A stretch of DNA of 19,087 nt, taken from NCBI GenBank assembly GCA_903921605.1, contig CAIXQV010000496.1:1-19087 (forward strand), read 5' to 3'. This DNA is from an uncultured Planctomycetaceae bacterium. Its GTDB lineage: Bacteria > Planctomycetota > Planctomycetia > Planctomycetales > Planctomycetaceae. The position numbers and the translations under genes were made by a program. Shown in pieces: positions 8,805-17,805 of this stretch (positions are counted from its first letter, which is position 1; each line of letters opens with the position of its first letter). Under the pieces are notes generated by a model. The model searched no databases. It saw nothing but the letters and a program-made list of their open reading frames with translations, and had not been told where the DNA came from.

Positions 8805-9926
8805 CTATTCAGGCAGGCCTTCATTGAGCGGCTGCAGATCCTTCGGGATGAAGAAACCGTCTTTGCGAATCAGCTCTCCGTCGAACCAGATTTCACCGCC
8901 GCCGTAGTCGGCCCGCTGAATCAGAACAAGGTCCCAGTGAACTCGACTGCGATTGCCGTTGTCGGCTTCTTCGTAAGCATTGCCCGGCGTGAAGTGGAAT
9001 GATCCGCCAATCTTTTCATCAAACAACGTGTCCAGCATTGGATGCAGAATTCGATTATTCGTCCCGAAAGACCATTCGCCGATGTAACGAGCGCCCTCAT
9101 CGGAATCGAGCACCTGGTTCAGCCGTTCCGGAGCATTTCGACACGTGGCGTTGATGATCTTGCCATCCTTTAGTTCGAAGCGAATTCCATCAAACACGGT
9201 TCCCTGGTAGCGCGATGACGTGTTAAACAGGATCGTTCCATTGACGCTGTTTCGGACGGGAGCCGTAAAGCATTCGCCGTCAGGAATATTCGATTCGCCA
9301 GCACACGGAATAACCGGAATGTCTTTGATGGAGAAACGAAGATCAGTACCCGGAGCCGTGATGTGGACCTGGTCGGCAGCTTCCATGCGAGCTTTCAACG
9401 GCAACAGATCCTTCGCCATTTTTGCATAGTCAGCGGTGCAGACGTCAAAGTAAAAATCTTCGAATTGTTCGCAGCTTTTGCTGGCCGCCTGAGCCATCGA
9501 TGGAGTCGGATACCGCAGGACGACCCAGCGAGTTTTCGGGACGCGGATCTGCACATGAACCGGCTGCCACCAATGCTGCTGATAGAGATCCATACTGGTC
9601 CCGGCGACATCGGAGAATTCATTGGAATTCGCTGATCCGCGAATGCCAATGTACGCACTCATCTCGGTCATTACGGCCGCTTCGAACTTTCCCGCCAGCG
9701 ACATGCTTTCGGCCGTTGCTCCTCGATATAGACTGCGCAGCACGGCGTTGTTCTTTATCGACACGATCGGCGTCGCGCCGACACGATAGGCTTCTTCAAT
9801 CAGGCGGCAGATCAGATTGGGCTCGGGCAGATCAAACGCCTCGATTAGAACTTTCTGCCCCGGCTGCAGCCGACAGCTATGATGAATCAAGACCTGAGCA
9901 AGGCGGTCAATTCTGGGATCCTGCAT
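8805..9926 (-). CDS. M29 family aminopeptidase (AmpS/AmpT-like metallopeptidase)
   Basis: Product of 373 aa. The family's C-terminal metal-binding half is intact: GESNIPDGECF (Glu218), GEWSFGTNNRI (Glu284), SFHFTPGNAYEEA (His311, Tyr318) and NRSRVHWDLVLI (His330, Asp332). These match in order and roughly in spacing the dinuclear metal ligands known for Thermus and staphylococcal M29 enzymes. These enzymes remove N-terminal residues from peptides in the cytoplasm; no signal peptide is present here. The ATG at 9926 (MQDPRIDRLAQVL) is chosen because M29 proteins typically begin with this DPRxxxLA motif. A TTG at 9944 would add six residues (MAKKFV) but has no ribosome binding site. The upstream region holds a 16-bp palindrome that could be an operator. 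Confidence 0.9.
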   Translation of the reverse strand: MQDPRIDRLAQVLIHHSCRLQPGQKVLIEAFDLPEPNLICRLIEEAYRVGATPIVSIKNNAVLRSLYRGATAESMSLAGKFEAAVMTEMSAYIGIRGSANSNEFSDVAGTSMDLYQQHWWQPVHVQIRVPKTRWVVLRYPTPSMAQAASKSCEQFEDFYFDVCTADYAKMAKDLLPLKARMEAADQVHITAPGTDLRFSIKDIPVIPCAGESNIPDGECFTAPVRNSVNGTILFNTSSRYQGTVFDGIRFELKDGKIINATCRNAPERLNQVLDSDEGARYIGEWSFGTNNRILHPMLDTLFDEKIGGSFHFTPGNAYEEADNGNRSRVHWDLVLIQRADYGGGEIWFDGELIRKDGFFIPKDLQPLNEGLPE

Positions 9927-10005
9927 AACGAATTTCTTTGCCAAAAATATACGGTTGGAGAAATCTCCGGATGATCAATTCGGCCGAAAGGTCCTGTCGC
10001 CTCAA

Positions 10006-10021
10006 CCTGTTTACAAACAGG
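10006..10021. promoter_or_regulatory. Palindromic candidate operator upstream of the M29 gene
   Basis: CCTGTTT and AAACAGG are perfect 7-bp inverted arms around AC, a form typical of sites for dimeric helix-turn-helix repressors. It lies 80 bp upstream of the M29 start codon, in a plausible promoter position. No regulator gene for it is visible in this window. Another palindrome, TTCGGCCGAA (9979-9988), lies nearer the gene. Confidence 0.35.
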
Positions 10022-10050
10022 GAGACAAACGCTTATGAAGGATAGGTCAG

Positions 10051-10124
10051 CTCGGAATTCGCGACAGTCCTTGGCCCTGCACGGCTCTACAAGCCGCATT
10101 CTGCCGAGTTAGTCAGTTCCTGAC
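10051..10124. other. Cluster of nested inverted repeats (possible structured RNA or leader)
   Basis: CTCGG (10051-10055) can pair with CCGAG (10104-10108), enclosing CGGCT-CTACA-AGCCG (10082-10096). GTCAG-TTC-CTGAC (10112-10124) follows. The density of dyads in about 75 bp is unusual, but each arm is only 5 bp and the strand is unknown. It would lie in the 5' leader of the M29 gene if transcription starts far upstream. Confidence 0.25.
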
Positions 10125-10149
10125 AACTGGTGCTCCGTTCCGATGCCCA

Positions 10150-10177
10150 ATCCCGGCAATGCCCTCATTGCCGGGAT
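10150..10177 (-). terminator. Hairpin terminator after ppc
   Basis: ATCCCGGCAATG and CATTGCCGGGAT form a perfect 12-bp GC-rich stem with a CCCT loop, beginning 13 bp after the ppc stop codon on the minus strand. No U-tract follows. The position and stability make it the likely end of the ppc transcript. Confidence 0.65.
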
Positions 10178-10190
10178 CATCCAGCCGCAA

Positions 10191-12953
10191 TCATCCAGTG
10201 GTGCGCATACCGGCGGCGATTCCCTGAACCGACAGCCTTAAGAGATCTCGTAATCGTTGAAGATCGCTTTCATCGACTGCGCTGTCCAGCTTTCGGCGCC
10301 TTCGCAGCAGCTCAATCTGGATCAGATTCAGCGGGTCGATATCCGGGTTTCGCACTTCGATCGATCCCTGAAACCAAGGCGTTGTCGCAAGCAATTCTGA
10401 ACCGCCCACAAGATCCAAAATCGTCTGACGGGACCGATCTCGTTCGCTGGCGATCAGCTTCCAGATCTGTCCGCGCTGCTCTTCATCGCTGCACAATTCT
10501 GAATAGCACTGGCCAACGTACATGTCGGTCTTTGCCAATGCGGTCGCTGCGTTATCGATCGTGGCCTGAAAGAATGGCCATTGACGATACATTTCCAGAA
10601 TGCGTTGCCAGCCCGAACGATTACTGTACTTCACTTCCGATAAGGCTGTCCCCAGTCCATACCATGCGGGAATCAGGCATCGATTCTGAGTCCATGCGAA
10701 GACCCACGGAATGGCTCGCAGGTCATTCAGAGTTCGCTGGCCTGTTCGACGAGAAGGCCGTGACGCGATCGGCAGGTTTTCGATTTCTTCGATCGGTGTC
10801 GCCTCGCCGAAGAATTCAATAAAGCCCGGCGTATCGACCAACTGTCGATACGCCTTCAGGGACTGCTCAGCCAGTGATTCCATCAACTCGCGCCATTCGG
10901 CATGGACAACCGGGCGAGGAACATTGCTGGCGACGAGCGTGGCAAAAGTAACCTGTTCCAGATGACGATAGGCCACCTGAGTATCATCGTATCGCTCGGC
11001 GAGAACTTCCCCTTGCTCCGTGAGTCGCAAAGAACCACCCAACGCATCCGGCGGCAATGAAAGTATCCCGCGTGCAGCCGGACCGCCACCACGTCCCAGG
11101 GAGCCACCTCGACCGTGGAAAAATGTCATGCGAATTCCGCGTGCCGCTGCGACCTGATGCAACAGGTCCTGTGCTCGGTCAAGCCCACAACAGGCTGCCA
11201 GATAGCCGCCGTCTTTCGTGCTGTCGGAATAACCGACCATCACGATCTGTCGGTTGTTCTGAGCCTTCAGATGTTCCGCAAAAACAGGCTGATCCAGAAT
11301 GTCTGACATGACTGCCGGAGCAGCCTTCAGATCGCCAATTTTTTCGAACAATGGGATGATTCGCAACGCGTGCGTTGGCACTGTCGTTGTCGCCGCCCCG
11401 GATACCTGTAACTCCGAACAAGCGCGGCGCCACAGCCAGAGCACCGTCAACATGTCAGATGGCCAGCGAGTCATGCTGATGATATGACCGCCCACACAGT
11501 TTGGTCCAAATCGCATAATGGCCTGCAGCAGCATCCGAAACAAGGAGAGTGTTTCGAGTGTCAGCGGCGCCAACGTCGATTCGTCAAGAGGCTTCGCTGT
11601 TCCCATGCTCCGGATCAGCACCGCCTGACGCTCCGGTTCACTGAGTGTCGCAAAGTCGGCACAGTCGCCAGTCACCCTCAGCAATTCTGTCATGACTTCT
11701 CGATAACGCCCGGCATCCTGGCGAACATCCAGTCGAGTCAGATTCAGCCCGAAGACTCGCGTCAGATCAAACCAACGCTGAACTTCTGCAGCCAGCGCCT
11801 GCTGACCATGACATTGTCGCAGACTGACAATCAACGCGTCGACATCGTGTTCCAGTTCATGACCGTCGCAGTACGCCCCGTCCAGAGCAGGCTGCGACAT
11901 GCTGATGCAGCGGGATTGTTTCAGTCGCCATTCAATCAGTCGGATCCATCGTCGATAGATCTCATGCGGTGCGACTCGGGCGAGTGTTTCTGCAAACTCC
12001 GGCCACCGAGTTTCAGCGATCGACAATGCATTGGGGAGATCGTTCTTCAGAGTCACTTCATTGCGTGACACAGACAGAAAATCGTACAACCTGTGGCACC
12101 AGTCAAGATGTCGATCAATGGCCGTATCACGGAGCCAGATTAAAGTACGTTCGGTAATATCCCAGGTGACTCCCGGATGCCCATCGCGGTCACCACCGAT
12201 CCACGAACCAAAGCGCAGGAAGCGGGGAATCGTGAATTCGAACTGAGGAAACTCTCTGGCCAGCGCCATGCGGAGAGATTGGTAGATCTCGGGAACAACT
12301 TCCCACAAACGTGGCATGATCGAAAGACCGCGCTCAACTTCTTCCAGCACCGACGGTCTCATCGGACGCAGGAACTCAGTCTGCCACAAAACTGTCAATT
12401 CGGCCGCCAGTCGAGATCGCACACCGTCCCGCTCGCGCGGCAGAAGATCCTGTCGATCCATCTCCACCAGACAATGGCGCATGCGGCGCAGCTTGGAGCG
12501 AATCGAGCGCCGCTTTGCTTCGCTGGGATGAGCCGTGAAGACCAATTCGACATCAAGGAGATTCAACGCCTGCTGAACTCCTTCTGCGTCGAAGCCCGCC
12601 GCTTTCAACTGTTGAATTGACGTGCCAATTGATTCACTGATCGGATCCGGATGACGGGCCTGCTCTCGATGACGCAGCACACGAACTCGTTGGCGATCTT
12701 CAGCAAGGTTGGCCAGATCAAAGAAGATGCTCAGGGAACGCGCTACCAGGCGAACTTGATCTTCACTCAGGCCCTGAATTTTTTTGGCCAGAACTGTTTC
12801 CGCGCCTGGCACATTGGCTCGACGGTCGCGAGCTAACTGGCGAATCTCGGAAACCAATTGAACGGCTTCAATTCCCTCATCCTTCGCAACAACATGTTCC
12901 AGCAATTCCTCCAGAAGACACATGTCGCGGTGAAGTTGATCATTGTCGACCAT
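10191..12953 (-). CDS. ppc: Phosphoenolpyruvate carboxylase
   Basis: Product of 920 aa; it adds bicarbonate to phosphoenolpyruvate to give oxaloacetate, refilling the TCA cycle in the cytoplasm. The conserved blocks are in order: TAHPSEAKRRS with catalytic His142; GSWIGGDRDGHP (249-260); GYSDSTKDGG with Lys580; FFHGRGGSLGRGGG with His613, Arg615 and Arg621; SRPSRR (731-736); RAIPWVFAWTQ (746-756); and RNPDIDPLNLIQIELLRR near the end. Oddities: the usual TAHPTE is TAHPSE, and the near-universal C-terminal RNTG is RTTG, so Thr918 sits where E. coli has Asn881 of the aspartate inhibitor site. The other three inhibitor-site residues are kept (Arg621, Lys808, Arg868). The ATG at 12953 is supported because the N-terminal helix (LHRDMCLLEELLEHVV) matches the family, although the Shine-Dalgarno site is weak. 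Confidence 0.97.
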   Translation of the reverse strand: MVDNDQLHRDMCLLEELLEHVVAKDEGIEAVQLVSEIRQLARDRRANVPGAETVLAKKIQGLSEDQVRLVARSLSIFFDLANLAEDRQRVRVLRHREQARHPDPISESIGTSIQQLKAAGFDAEGVQQALNLLDVELVFTAHPSEAKRRSIRSKLRRMRHCLVEMDRQDLLPRERDGVRSRLAAELTVLWQTEFLRPMRPSVLEEVERGLSIMPRLWEVVPEIYQSLRMALAREFPQFEFTIPRFLRFGSWIGGDRDGHPGVTWDITERTLIWLRDTAIDRHLDWCHRLYDFLSVSRNEVTLKNDLPNALSIAETRWPEFAETLARVAPHEIYRRWIRLIEWRLKQSRCISMSQPALDGAYCDGHELEHDVDALIVSLRQCHGQQALAAEVQRWFDLTRVFGLNLTRLDVRQDAGRYREVMTELLRVTGDCADFATLSEPERQAVLIRSMGTAKPLDESTLAPLTLETLSLFRMLLQAIMRFGPNCVGGHIISMTRWPSDMLTVLWLWRRACSELQVSGAATTTVPTHALRIIPLFEKIGDLKAAPAVMSDILDQPVFAEHLKAQNNRQIVMVGYSDSTKDGGYLAACCGLDRAQDLLHQVAAARGIRMTFFHGRGGSLGRGGGPAARGILSLPPDALGGSLRLTEQGEVLAERYDDTQVAYRHLEQVTFATLVASNVPRPVVHAEWRELMESLAEQSLKAYRQLVDTPGFIEFFGEATPIEEIENLPIASRPSRRTGQRTLNDLRAIPWVFAWTQNRCLIPAWYGLGTALSEVKYSNRSGWQRILEMYRQWPFFQATIDNAATALAKTDMYVGQCYSELCSDEEQRGQIWKLIASERDRSRQTILDLVGGSELLATTPWFQGSIEVRNPDIDPLNLIQIELLRRRRKLDSAVDESDLQRLRDLLRLSVQGIAAGMRTTG

Positions 12954-13008
12954 AAAATGTGCAATTGCCTTTTTCTTAAACGCTTAAAGTTGCTACCGCT
13001 GCACTGCT

Positions 13009-13023
13009 GCACAGTTTGTGCCA
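13009..13023 (-). promoter_or_regulatory. Sigma-54-like promoter upstream of ppc
   Basis: Read on the minus strand, TGGCAC-AAACT-GTGC has the invariant GG and GC at the correct 10-bp spacing; the only core mismatch is G for the first T of TTGC. Transcription would start near 12997, leaving a leader of about 44 nt before the ppc ATG. One such match in a 160-bp promoter gap is suggestive but could be chance, and no activator gene is adjacent. Confidence 0.4.
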
Positions 13024-13114
13024 AAGAGCGGCCAGTTCTCGCTCGTCCTCCACAGGTTGATGAGTCGGCTGACACGGAGCAACTCCGGATCTATTTTTTA
13101 AAGGCAATATTTAA

Positions 13115-14524
13115 TCACGCCGGATCACTCAGTAACTCTTTGACCAGACCGTCACTGTCCGCAAACGTCTCAGTCGGTACATCCAGTTGCCGCAGCATGG
13201 TGGCAAAGACGTTCGAGAGAGGTTTGTCTTCTTTCTTAACTTCCAACTGCCACGGTTCAGTGCCACCATCCCAGGCGCCGGCCTGAGGATCGGCCCCTGC
13301 GTTGTTGATGTACTGGCCATGACGGAACCCCATGTTCTGCCCGCCAACAAGAACCAGTGGATAGTTGCGAGACAGATGAAAGGCACTGGAGGCAGATCCG
13401 AAGAACACGAGCGTATTCTCCAACATGTTCCCCTTGCCGGCGGGTTCCGGCGTCTGCTGTAGACGTGTGACGAATCGAGCAAACTCTTCGTTCAGGAACT
13501 GGCAGTAAATTCCCAGGCGTTTCCATCCGTCGGGATTCTTTGTCTCATGAGTCAGCGAATGGGCCAATGTATACCCGACAGCTCGGGCCAGATGATCGCT
13601 GATTCCAAATCCGTTTTCTCGGCCAATCTGGTACGTCGCAACACGCGTCGAATCAGTTTTGAACGCCAGATAGATCAGCTCAAACATCGTCTGCACATAG
13701 GCTCGAGGTTCATCCGGAGTGATGTCCAGCTTCAAGTGATCCTCTTTAACAACCGGCAGTGGCGTGTTAATCCAGTGCCTTGCCTTTTCAACTCGTCGTT
13801 CCGCTTCACGCACCGATTCCAGATACTCGTCCAGGCTGCGCTGATCAGATACGTTCAGTTTCCGGCGTAACGAAGCGGCATCCTCCATCAAATCATCCAG
13901 CGCGCTCTTATTGAGTGCCAGTCGGCGTGCGGCATCTTCGTCGCTGCTGACGAACAGCATATCGAAAACTCGCTTTGGACGATTCTCCGCTGGGATCGCG
14001 CGGCCGTTGTGATCGAAGGAAAGCGTTTGTGCTCCACGAGGAGTCCCAGTGCCGCCGTCGGTCGACATCACGATCGATGAGAATCGTGTTTGGTTGCCGA
14101 CATGTGAGGCATAGACCTGATCAAGAGAAATCGAATTCTGATACGGCCCACCGGTTCCTGTTGACGCGGCCGTCAGGAATTGATCGGCATTGCAGTGTCC
14201 GTGAACTTTACGAACGGCTGGATGCGAAAACCCCGAAAGGATGGTCAGGTCCTTCCGCAGCGGCTCGAACGGTTCACCGCATTTTGAAAACGTGAAGTCA
14301 TTGCCGTTTCCATGGGGAAACCATGACCAGTCTTTATACGACGGATCTTCCGGCAGCGGCATCCCCACGCCATCGGGAAAGTAGATGCACGCCAATCGCT
14401 TGATGGAACTGGGCTCGTCATTCGCTCGCAGCTTCGCCGACGCAACACACTCGAACAACGGCAAGGCCAAAGCCACACCCGTTCCGCGAAGAAATCGACG
14501 ACGATCCAGGGAGTTCAGGTTCAT
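13115..14524 (-). CDS. DUF1552 family Tat-exported protein
   Basis: Product of 469 aa. The N-terminus is a twin-arginine signal (DRRRFLRGTGVALALPLFECVASA), so it is exported folded. The body matches DUF1552, with IYFPDGVGMP near the start, LTILSGFSH, HGHCNADQFLTAAS, SLDQVYASHVG, LVLVGGQNMGFRHGQYI and a C-terminal NVFATMLRQLDVP segment like those of the related sulfatase-like DUF1501 proteins. The function is unknown. In planctomycetes these genes usually follow a gene for a DUF1592/DUF1587-type cytochrome c protein; none is adjacent here. The ATG at 14524 has AAAGG about 11 nt upstream. It is oriented with ppc but 161 bp away, so a shared transcript is not certain. Confidence 0.9.
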   Translation of the reverse strand: MNLNSLDRRRFLRGTGVALALPLFECVASAKLRANDEPSSIKRLACIYFPDGVGMPLPEDPSYKDWSWFPHGNGNDFTFSKCGEPFEPLRKDLTILSGFSHPAVRKVHGHCNADQFLTAASTGTGGPYQNSISLDQVYASHVGNQTRFSSIVMSTDGGTGTPRGAQTLSFDHNGRAIPAENRPKRVFDMLFVSSDEDAARRLALNKSALDDLMEDAASLRRKLNVSDQRSLDEYLESVREAERRVEKARHWINTPLPVVKEDHLKLDITPDEPRAYVQTMFELIYLAFKTDSTRVATYQIGRENGFGISDHLARAVGYTLAHSLTHETKNPDGWKRLGIYCQFLNEEFARFVTRLQQTPEPAGKGNMLENTLVFFGSASSAFHLSRNYPLVLVGGQNMGFRHGQYINNAGADPQAGAWDGGTEPWQLEVKKEDKPLSNVFATMLRQLDVPTETFADSDGLVKELLSDPA

Positions 14525-15478
14525 GTTTCAAAGACCTTTGATGACGTCTGTGCGGAGAGACGAGAACTACAGAACCCATCGTTGGATCAGTCAATTCGAA
14601 TGGTCCGGGCGAAGTAAGGCGACGCACAGTGGATGACTGATTTTACCTGATCGCAAACAACGAATGAAGTGAAAAAACGGTGCAACGGTTCAGGGAGATA
14701 TGAAGTACGTCGAATCTGGCAGACTTACCAGCAAATGCATGTTCTTCAATTGGGGAGGATCAGTAACGCAGTACAACCAAGTCGGTATCGGATTCGGCCT
14801 CATGCATTGAGTTGCAACGGTTTCGGCTGCACCACGGAAACGGCTCAGACATTGAAAATGTCGCCGATGGGTTTTTGTCGGCAAGATGCTGATTCATCCG
14901 CACGCTTTGTCACTGACACAACCTTTTGCTGTTTGAGTTTGCATCGGAGCCGAGCCACGCTGGGAATGCAATAATCCCTGGTGTGCCGTCACAGCGCATA
15001 GGACGCTGTCTCGACTGCAGCGACTCGCAGCGCAGCGTCACCGGGCACCTGAGCCAACGTTGTTTCAACGCGTCAGTCAATACCAGCGACGCGATGAGGA
15101 AGATCCGTTCGTAGACGCGGATGATGTCACGGCCCCGTTCCCTGTAGTGACAACGACTTCGCTGTTGAGGAGTCACCACGACATGGGGCGTGAACGAGAC
15201 GTGAGACCCGGAGAACTACAGCCCGGACGTAATCAGAAAACGGCGATTTGGCATCATTCACCATCCGGCGGGGTTGAATTGGGTTGAACGTACTCGCGGA
15301 ATCTGAAAATGGAATGCGAAGTTAAGTAAATGACAGGAACGCGCCGTGCGTTTCTGAAATGTCGGATTTTAGATTCGAGAAGGGTAAACAAAGACGTTGT
15401 GACGAAGTCTCGCCCGGGAAAGACAGACCCAAAAGCCGTTTCTGATCTGACCCGGTTGGCAGACGTCGCAGCATCTGT
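14525..15478. other. 954-bp region without a recognisable gene
   Basis: This stretch separates the DUF1552 start from the 3' end of the sigma-54 activator gene, both on the minus strand. Three open frames (14669-14974 plus, 14910-15179 minus, 15060-15287 plus) overlap each other, lack Shine-Dalgarno sites and show no domain. No tRNA fold, insertion sequence end or long repeat was seen. A small tandem GGGTTGAA occurs near 15270-15290. It presumably holds the DUF1552 promoter. It may also be a decayed gene or hold an RNA gene not recognisable by eye. Confidence 0.5.
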
Positions 15479-17662
15479 TCATTTCTCAGAAGCGTGCTGA
15501 CGAGTGCTTTTGATTTTGTGCTTTCGCATTTTTCCGTAAAGCGTGGTGGGCTTGAGTTTCAACTCGGCCGCGGCGCCGTCGGGGCCATAGATTTTTCCAT
15601 GACAGCGGCTCAGGGTGTCCAGAATAATCTGACGCTCGATCTCCGCCAGTGATCTTCCCGCAATCATGGTGGGCGGTTCCGCGCTGAGTGACGGGCGTCC
15701 GAACAGCCAGGATTCGTCAACCACCAGAGTGTCCCCCTGACTGATGATCATGGCCCGTTCAATAATGTTCTCCAGCTCACGCACGTTGCCCGGCCAGTTG
15801 TAGTTCATCATCAGTTCCATTGTGCGACGATCCACTCGCGTAATCGACTTGTTCATGTGCACCGAGAAGCGTCCGATGAAATGATTCAGCAGCGAAGGAA
15901 TGTCCTCCCGCCGCTCACGCAGAGGCGGAACACGGATCGGAAAGACGTGCAGCCGGTAATACAGATCTTCTCGAAATCGGCCCGATTCGGAGTGCAGCTT
16001 CAGGTCCCGATTCGTCGCCGCGATCACACGCGTATCGATCTGAATCGGCTCATTACCACCGACGCGTTCGATCGTGCGTTCCTGAAGAACTCGCAGCAGC
16101 AGCACCTGTGTCTCGATCGGAACTTCCGAAATCTCATCCAGAAAAATGCTGCCACGGTGAGCCAGCTCGAAGCGACCTCGACGACGTTCGGTCGCACCCG
16201 TAAAGGCGCCGGCTTCATGACCAAACAGCTCGCTTGGAATCAGATTCGGAGCCAGCGAAGCACAGTTCACTTTCACCAAAAGTTCATCACGCCGGGAACT
16301 GAGATCATGGATTGCTCTGGCGATCAGTTCTTTTCCCGTACCGGTTTCCCCAAGGATCAGTACTGTAGAATCCGTGTTCGCAACTTGCTCAATCGCCACG
16401 CGCACCTGCTGCATGGCTCGACTGTCGCCAATGATGTTTCCAAAGTCCTTGTCCGTCCGAATCTCATCGCGCAGATAAATATTCTGCTGCTGAAGTTCTC
16501 CTTTTAGCCTATCAATTTCGCCATAGGCGGCGGCATTGTCGATTGAGATCGCCAGTTGCCCGCAGGCTTCATTCAGCAGCTCCAGATCCCAGTGATCGGG
16601 TGCCTCCGACTGCCGCGACGCGATTCCCAGCACTCCGAGGCATTGATTGCGAGCAGTCAACGGAAGGAAAACTTTCGACGCATAACCTGACTCCCAGAGT
16701 TTCTGATCGTCCGGAAACGAATGGGAACTTTCCAATGAACGAACCACGTGCGGCACTCGATGCTGCATAACCCAGTGAAAGGCCGAACCCGAGTGCGGCT
16801 GCACGGCGGTTTCCGTCAGTCTCCGGCGTTCGGAAATGATCTCCACTGCCAGTTCGCTGCGAGCGGTCTCGTGTCCGGCCAGCAACAGGCTCACGCGGTC
16901 ACACTTGAGAAGTCGGTAGATCTGATCGGCCGCATGCTCAAAGATCGTGCGAATGTTGAGACTGGAATTGACAACATCGCCAAACTCCACCAGCAGTCGA
17001 TAGCGGGATTCGGAATGTCGCAGTTGCTGCGTCTGTTTATCAACCTCCTGCTGCAGAGTCTCCAGAAATCCGTCCTTGGATCTGTTCGCCGCCGCCAGCT
17101 CCTCGTTCTTCCGCTGAAGCTCACTGATCAGTTGAGTTTTCTCCAGACTGATGGCAATGTGACCCGCCAGGCGACGAAGCAGGACTACGTGTTGATCCGT
17201 GTAGATGCCAGCTTCGCGACTGGAAAAGAAGATCACACCAATCGGTTTGCCATTCGCGAGCAGCGGCAAGGTCAGACTCGATTTCATTCCTTCCCGACAA
17301 ATCAGCTCTGTCGATACAGATTGAGGTTTCCGGGAAAGGTAGTCGTCCAGATCATTGATGATGCGCGACTGACCTGTGGCCACGAGCGGAGCCAGCGTTG
17401 AACCAGCTAGTCGCGCGGCGTAGCCAACTTTCAGCCTCACTTCCCCATCCGAGCGACAGGACGCAAGCCGCAGTACGTCGCCCGGTTCCTCCAGCAGAGC
17501 GACCGCGATCCGGTTGTACGGCACGATGCCATGCAGCTGGCGATAGACCGAGTCGAACAGATCGTTGAAGCTGTGCCCCATGTTGAGCTGTTCGAGCATC
17601 TGCTCGACCAGTCGCTCATAATCCTCGTGCTTAGGCGGCACAACGGCGGTGGGTAAAGTCAT
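15479..17662 (-). CDS. Sigma-54-dependent activator with two GAF domains (NifA/FhlA-like enhancer-binding protein)
   Basis: Product of 727 aa. GAF domain 1 spans about residues 15-175, a coiled coil about 176-215, GAF domain 2 about 222-380 and the AAA+ domain about 405-640. The AAA+ domain has Walker A GETGTGKE (438-445), the sigma-54 contact loop GAFTGA (485-490), Walker B IFLDE (506-510), the FREDLYYRL arginine-finger segment and [10 protein letters not shown] (623-632). A Fis-type helix-turn-helix lies at 671-716. The intact GAFTGA means it should remodel sigma-54 polymerase rather than act as a simple repressor. The GAF domains probably sense a small ligand or redox state; several cysteines (69, 122, 254, 341, 367) are present but no known metal motif is obvious. 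It is divergent from a sigma-54 promoter driving Fe-S genes, which suggests that operon as its target. No strong Shine-Dalgarno site precedes the ATG at 17662. Confidence 0.93.
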   Translation of the reverse strand: MTLPTAVVPPKHEDYERLVEQMLEQLNMGHSFNDLFDSVYRQLHGIVPYNRIAVALLEEPGDVLRLASCRSDGEVRLKVGYAARLAGSTLAPLVATGQSRIINDLDDYLSRKPQSVSTELICREGMKSSLTLPLLANGKPIGVIFFSSREAGIYTDQHVVLLRRLAGHIAISLEKTQLISELQRKNEELAAANRSKDGFLETLQQEVDKQTQQLRHSESRYRLLVEFGDVVNSSLNIRTIFEHAADQIYRLLKCDRVSLLLAGHETARSELAVEIISERRRLTETAVQPHSGSAFHWVMQHRVPHVVRSLESSHSFPDDQKLWESGYASKVFLPLTARNQCLGVLGIASRQSEAPDHWDLELLNEACGQLAISIDNAAAYGEIDRLKGELQQQNIYLRDEIRTDKDFGNIIGDSRAMQQVRVAIEQVANTDSTVLILGETGTGKELIARAIHDLSSRRDELLVKVNCASLAPNLIPSELFGHEAGAFTGATERRRGRFELAHRGSIFLDEISEVPIETQVLLLRVLQERTIERVGGNEPIQIDTRVIAATNRDLKLHSESGRFREDLYYRLHVFPIRVPPLRERREDIPSLLNHFIGRFSVHMNKSITRVDRRTMELMMNYNWPGNVRELENIIERAMIISQGDTLVVDESWLFGRPSLSAEPPTMIAGRSLAEIERQIILDTLSRCHGKIYGPDGAAAELKLKPTTLYGKMRKHKIKSTRQHASEK

Positions 17663-17679
17663 CGAAATACAGCTGTCTA

Positions 17680-17693
17680 ACGAAATATGGTCA
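17680..17693 (+). repeat. Upstream copy of a 14-bp repeat, candidate activator site
   Basis: ACGAAATATGGTCA matches ACCAAATATGGTGA at 17806-17819 in 12 of 14 positions. This copy lies 18 bp before the activator's own start codon, so binding here could also control the activator gene. Its centre is about 248 bp upstream of the predicted operon start. Confidence 0.4.
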
Positions 17694-17805
17694 CATTGAA
17701 GCCATTTGTGCCCAATTGCCTGAAAGAACTCGCATTTTGTGGGCTTTAGGCCAGCAATTTCCGCTTGATTCTACCCAAAGGGGGACGGCATGGGCATTCG
17801 GAACG

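Noticed and set aside
10130..10822. 230-codon open frame on the plus strand opposite ppc
   Set aside because: It overlaps well-conserved ppc coding sequence and has a composition expected from the reverse strand of a GC-biased gene.
11376..11390. TGGCAC-TGTCG-TTGT, a second plus-strand sigma-54-like match
   Set aside because: It is inside ppc on the antisense strand with no gene downstream and lacks the invariant C of the -12 element.
14669..15287. Three short overlapping open frames in the 954-bp gap
   Set aside because: They conflict with one another, have no start signals and no domain similarity that I can recognise.
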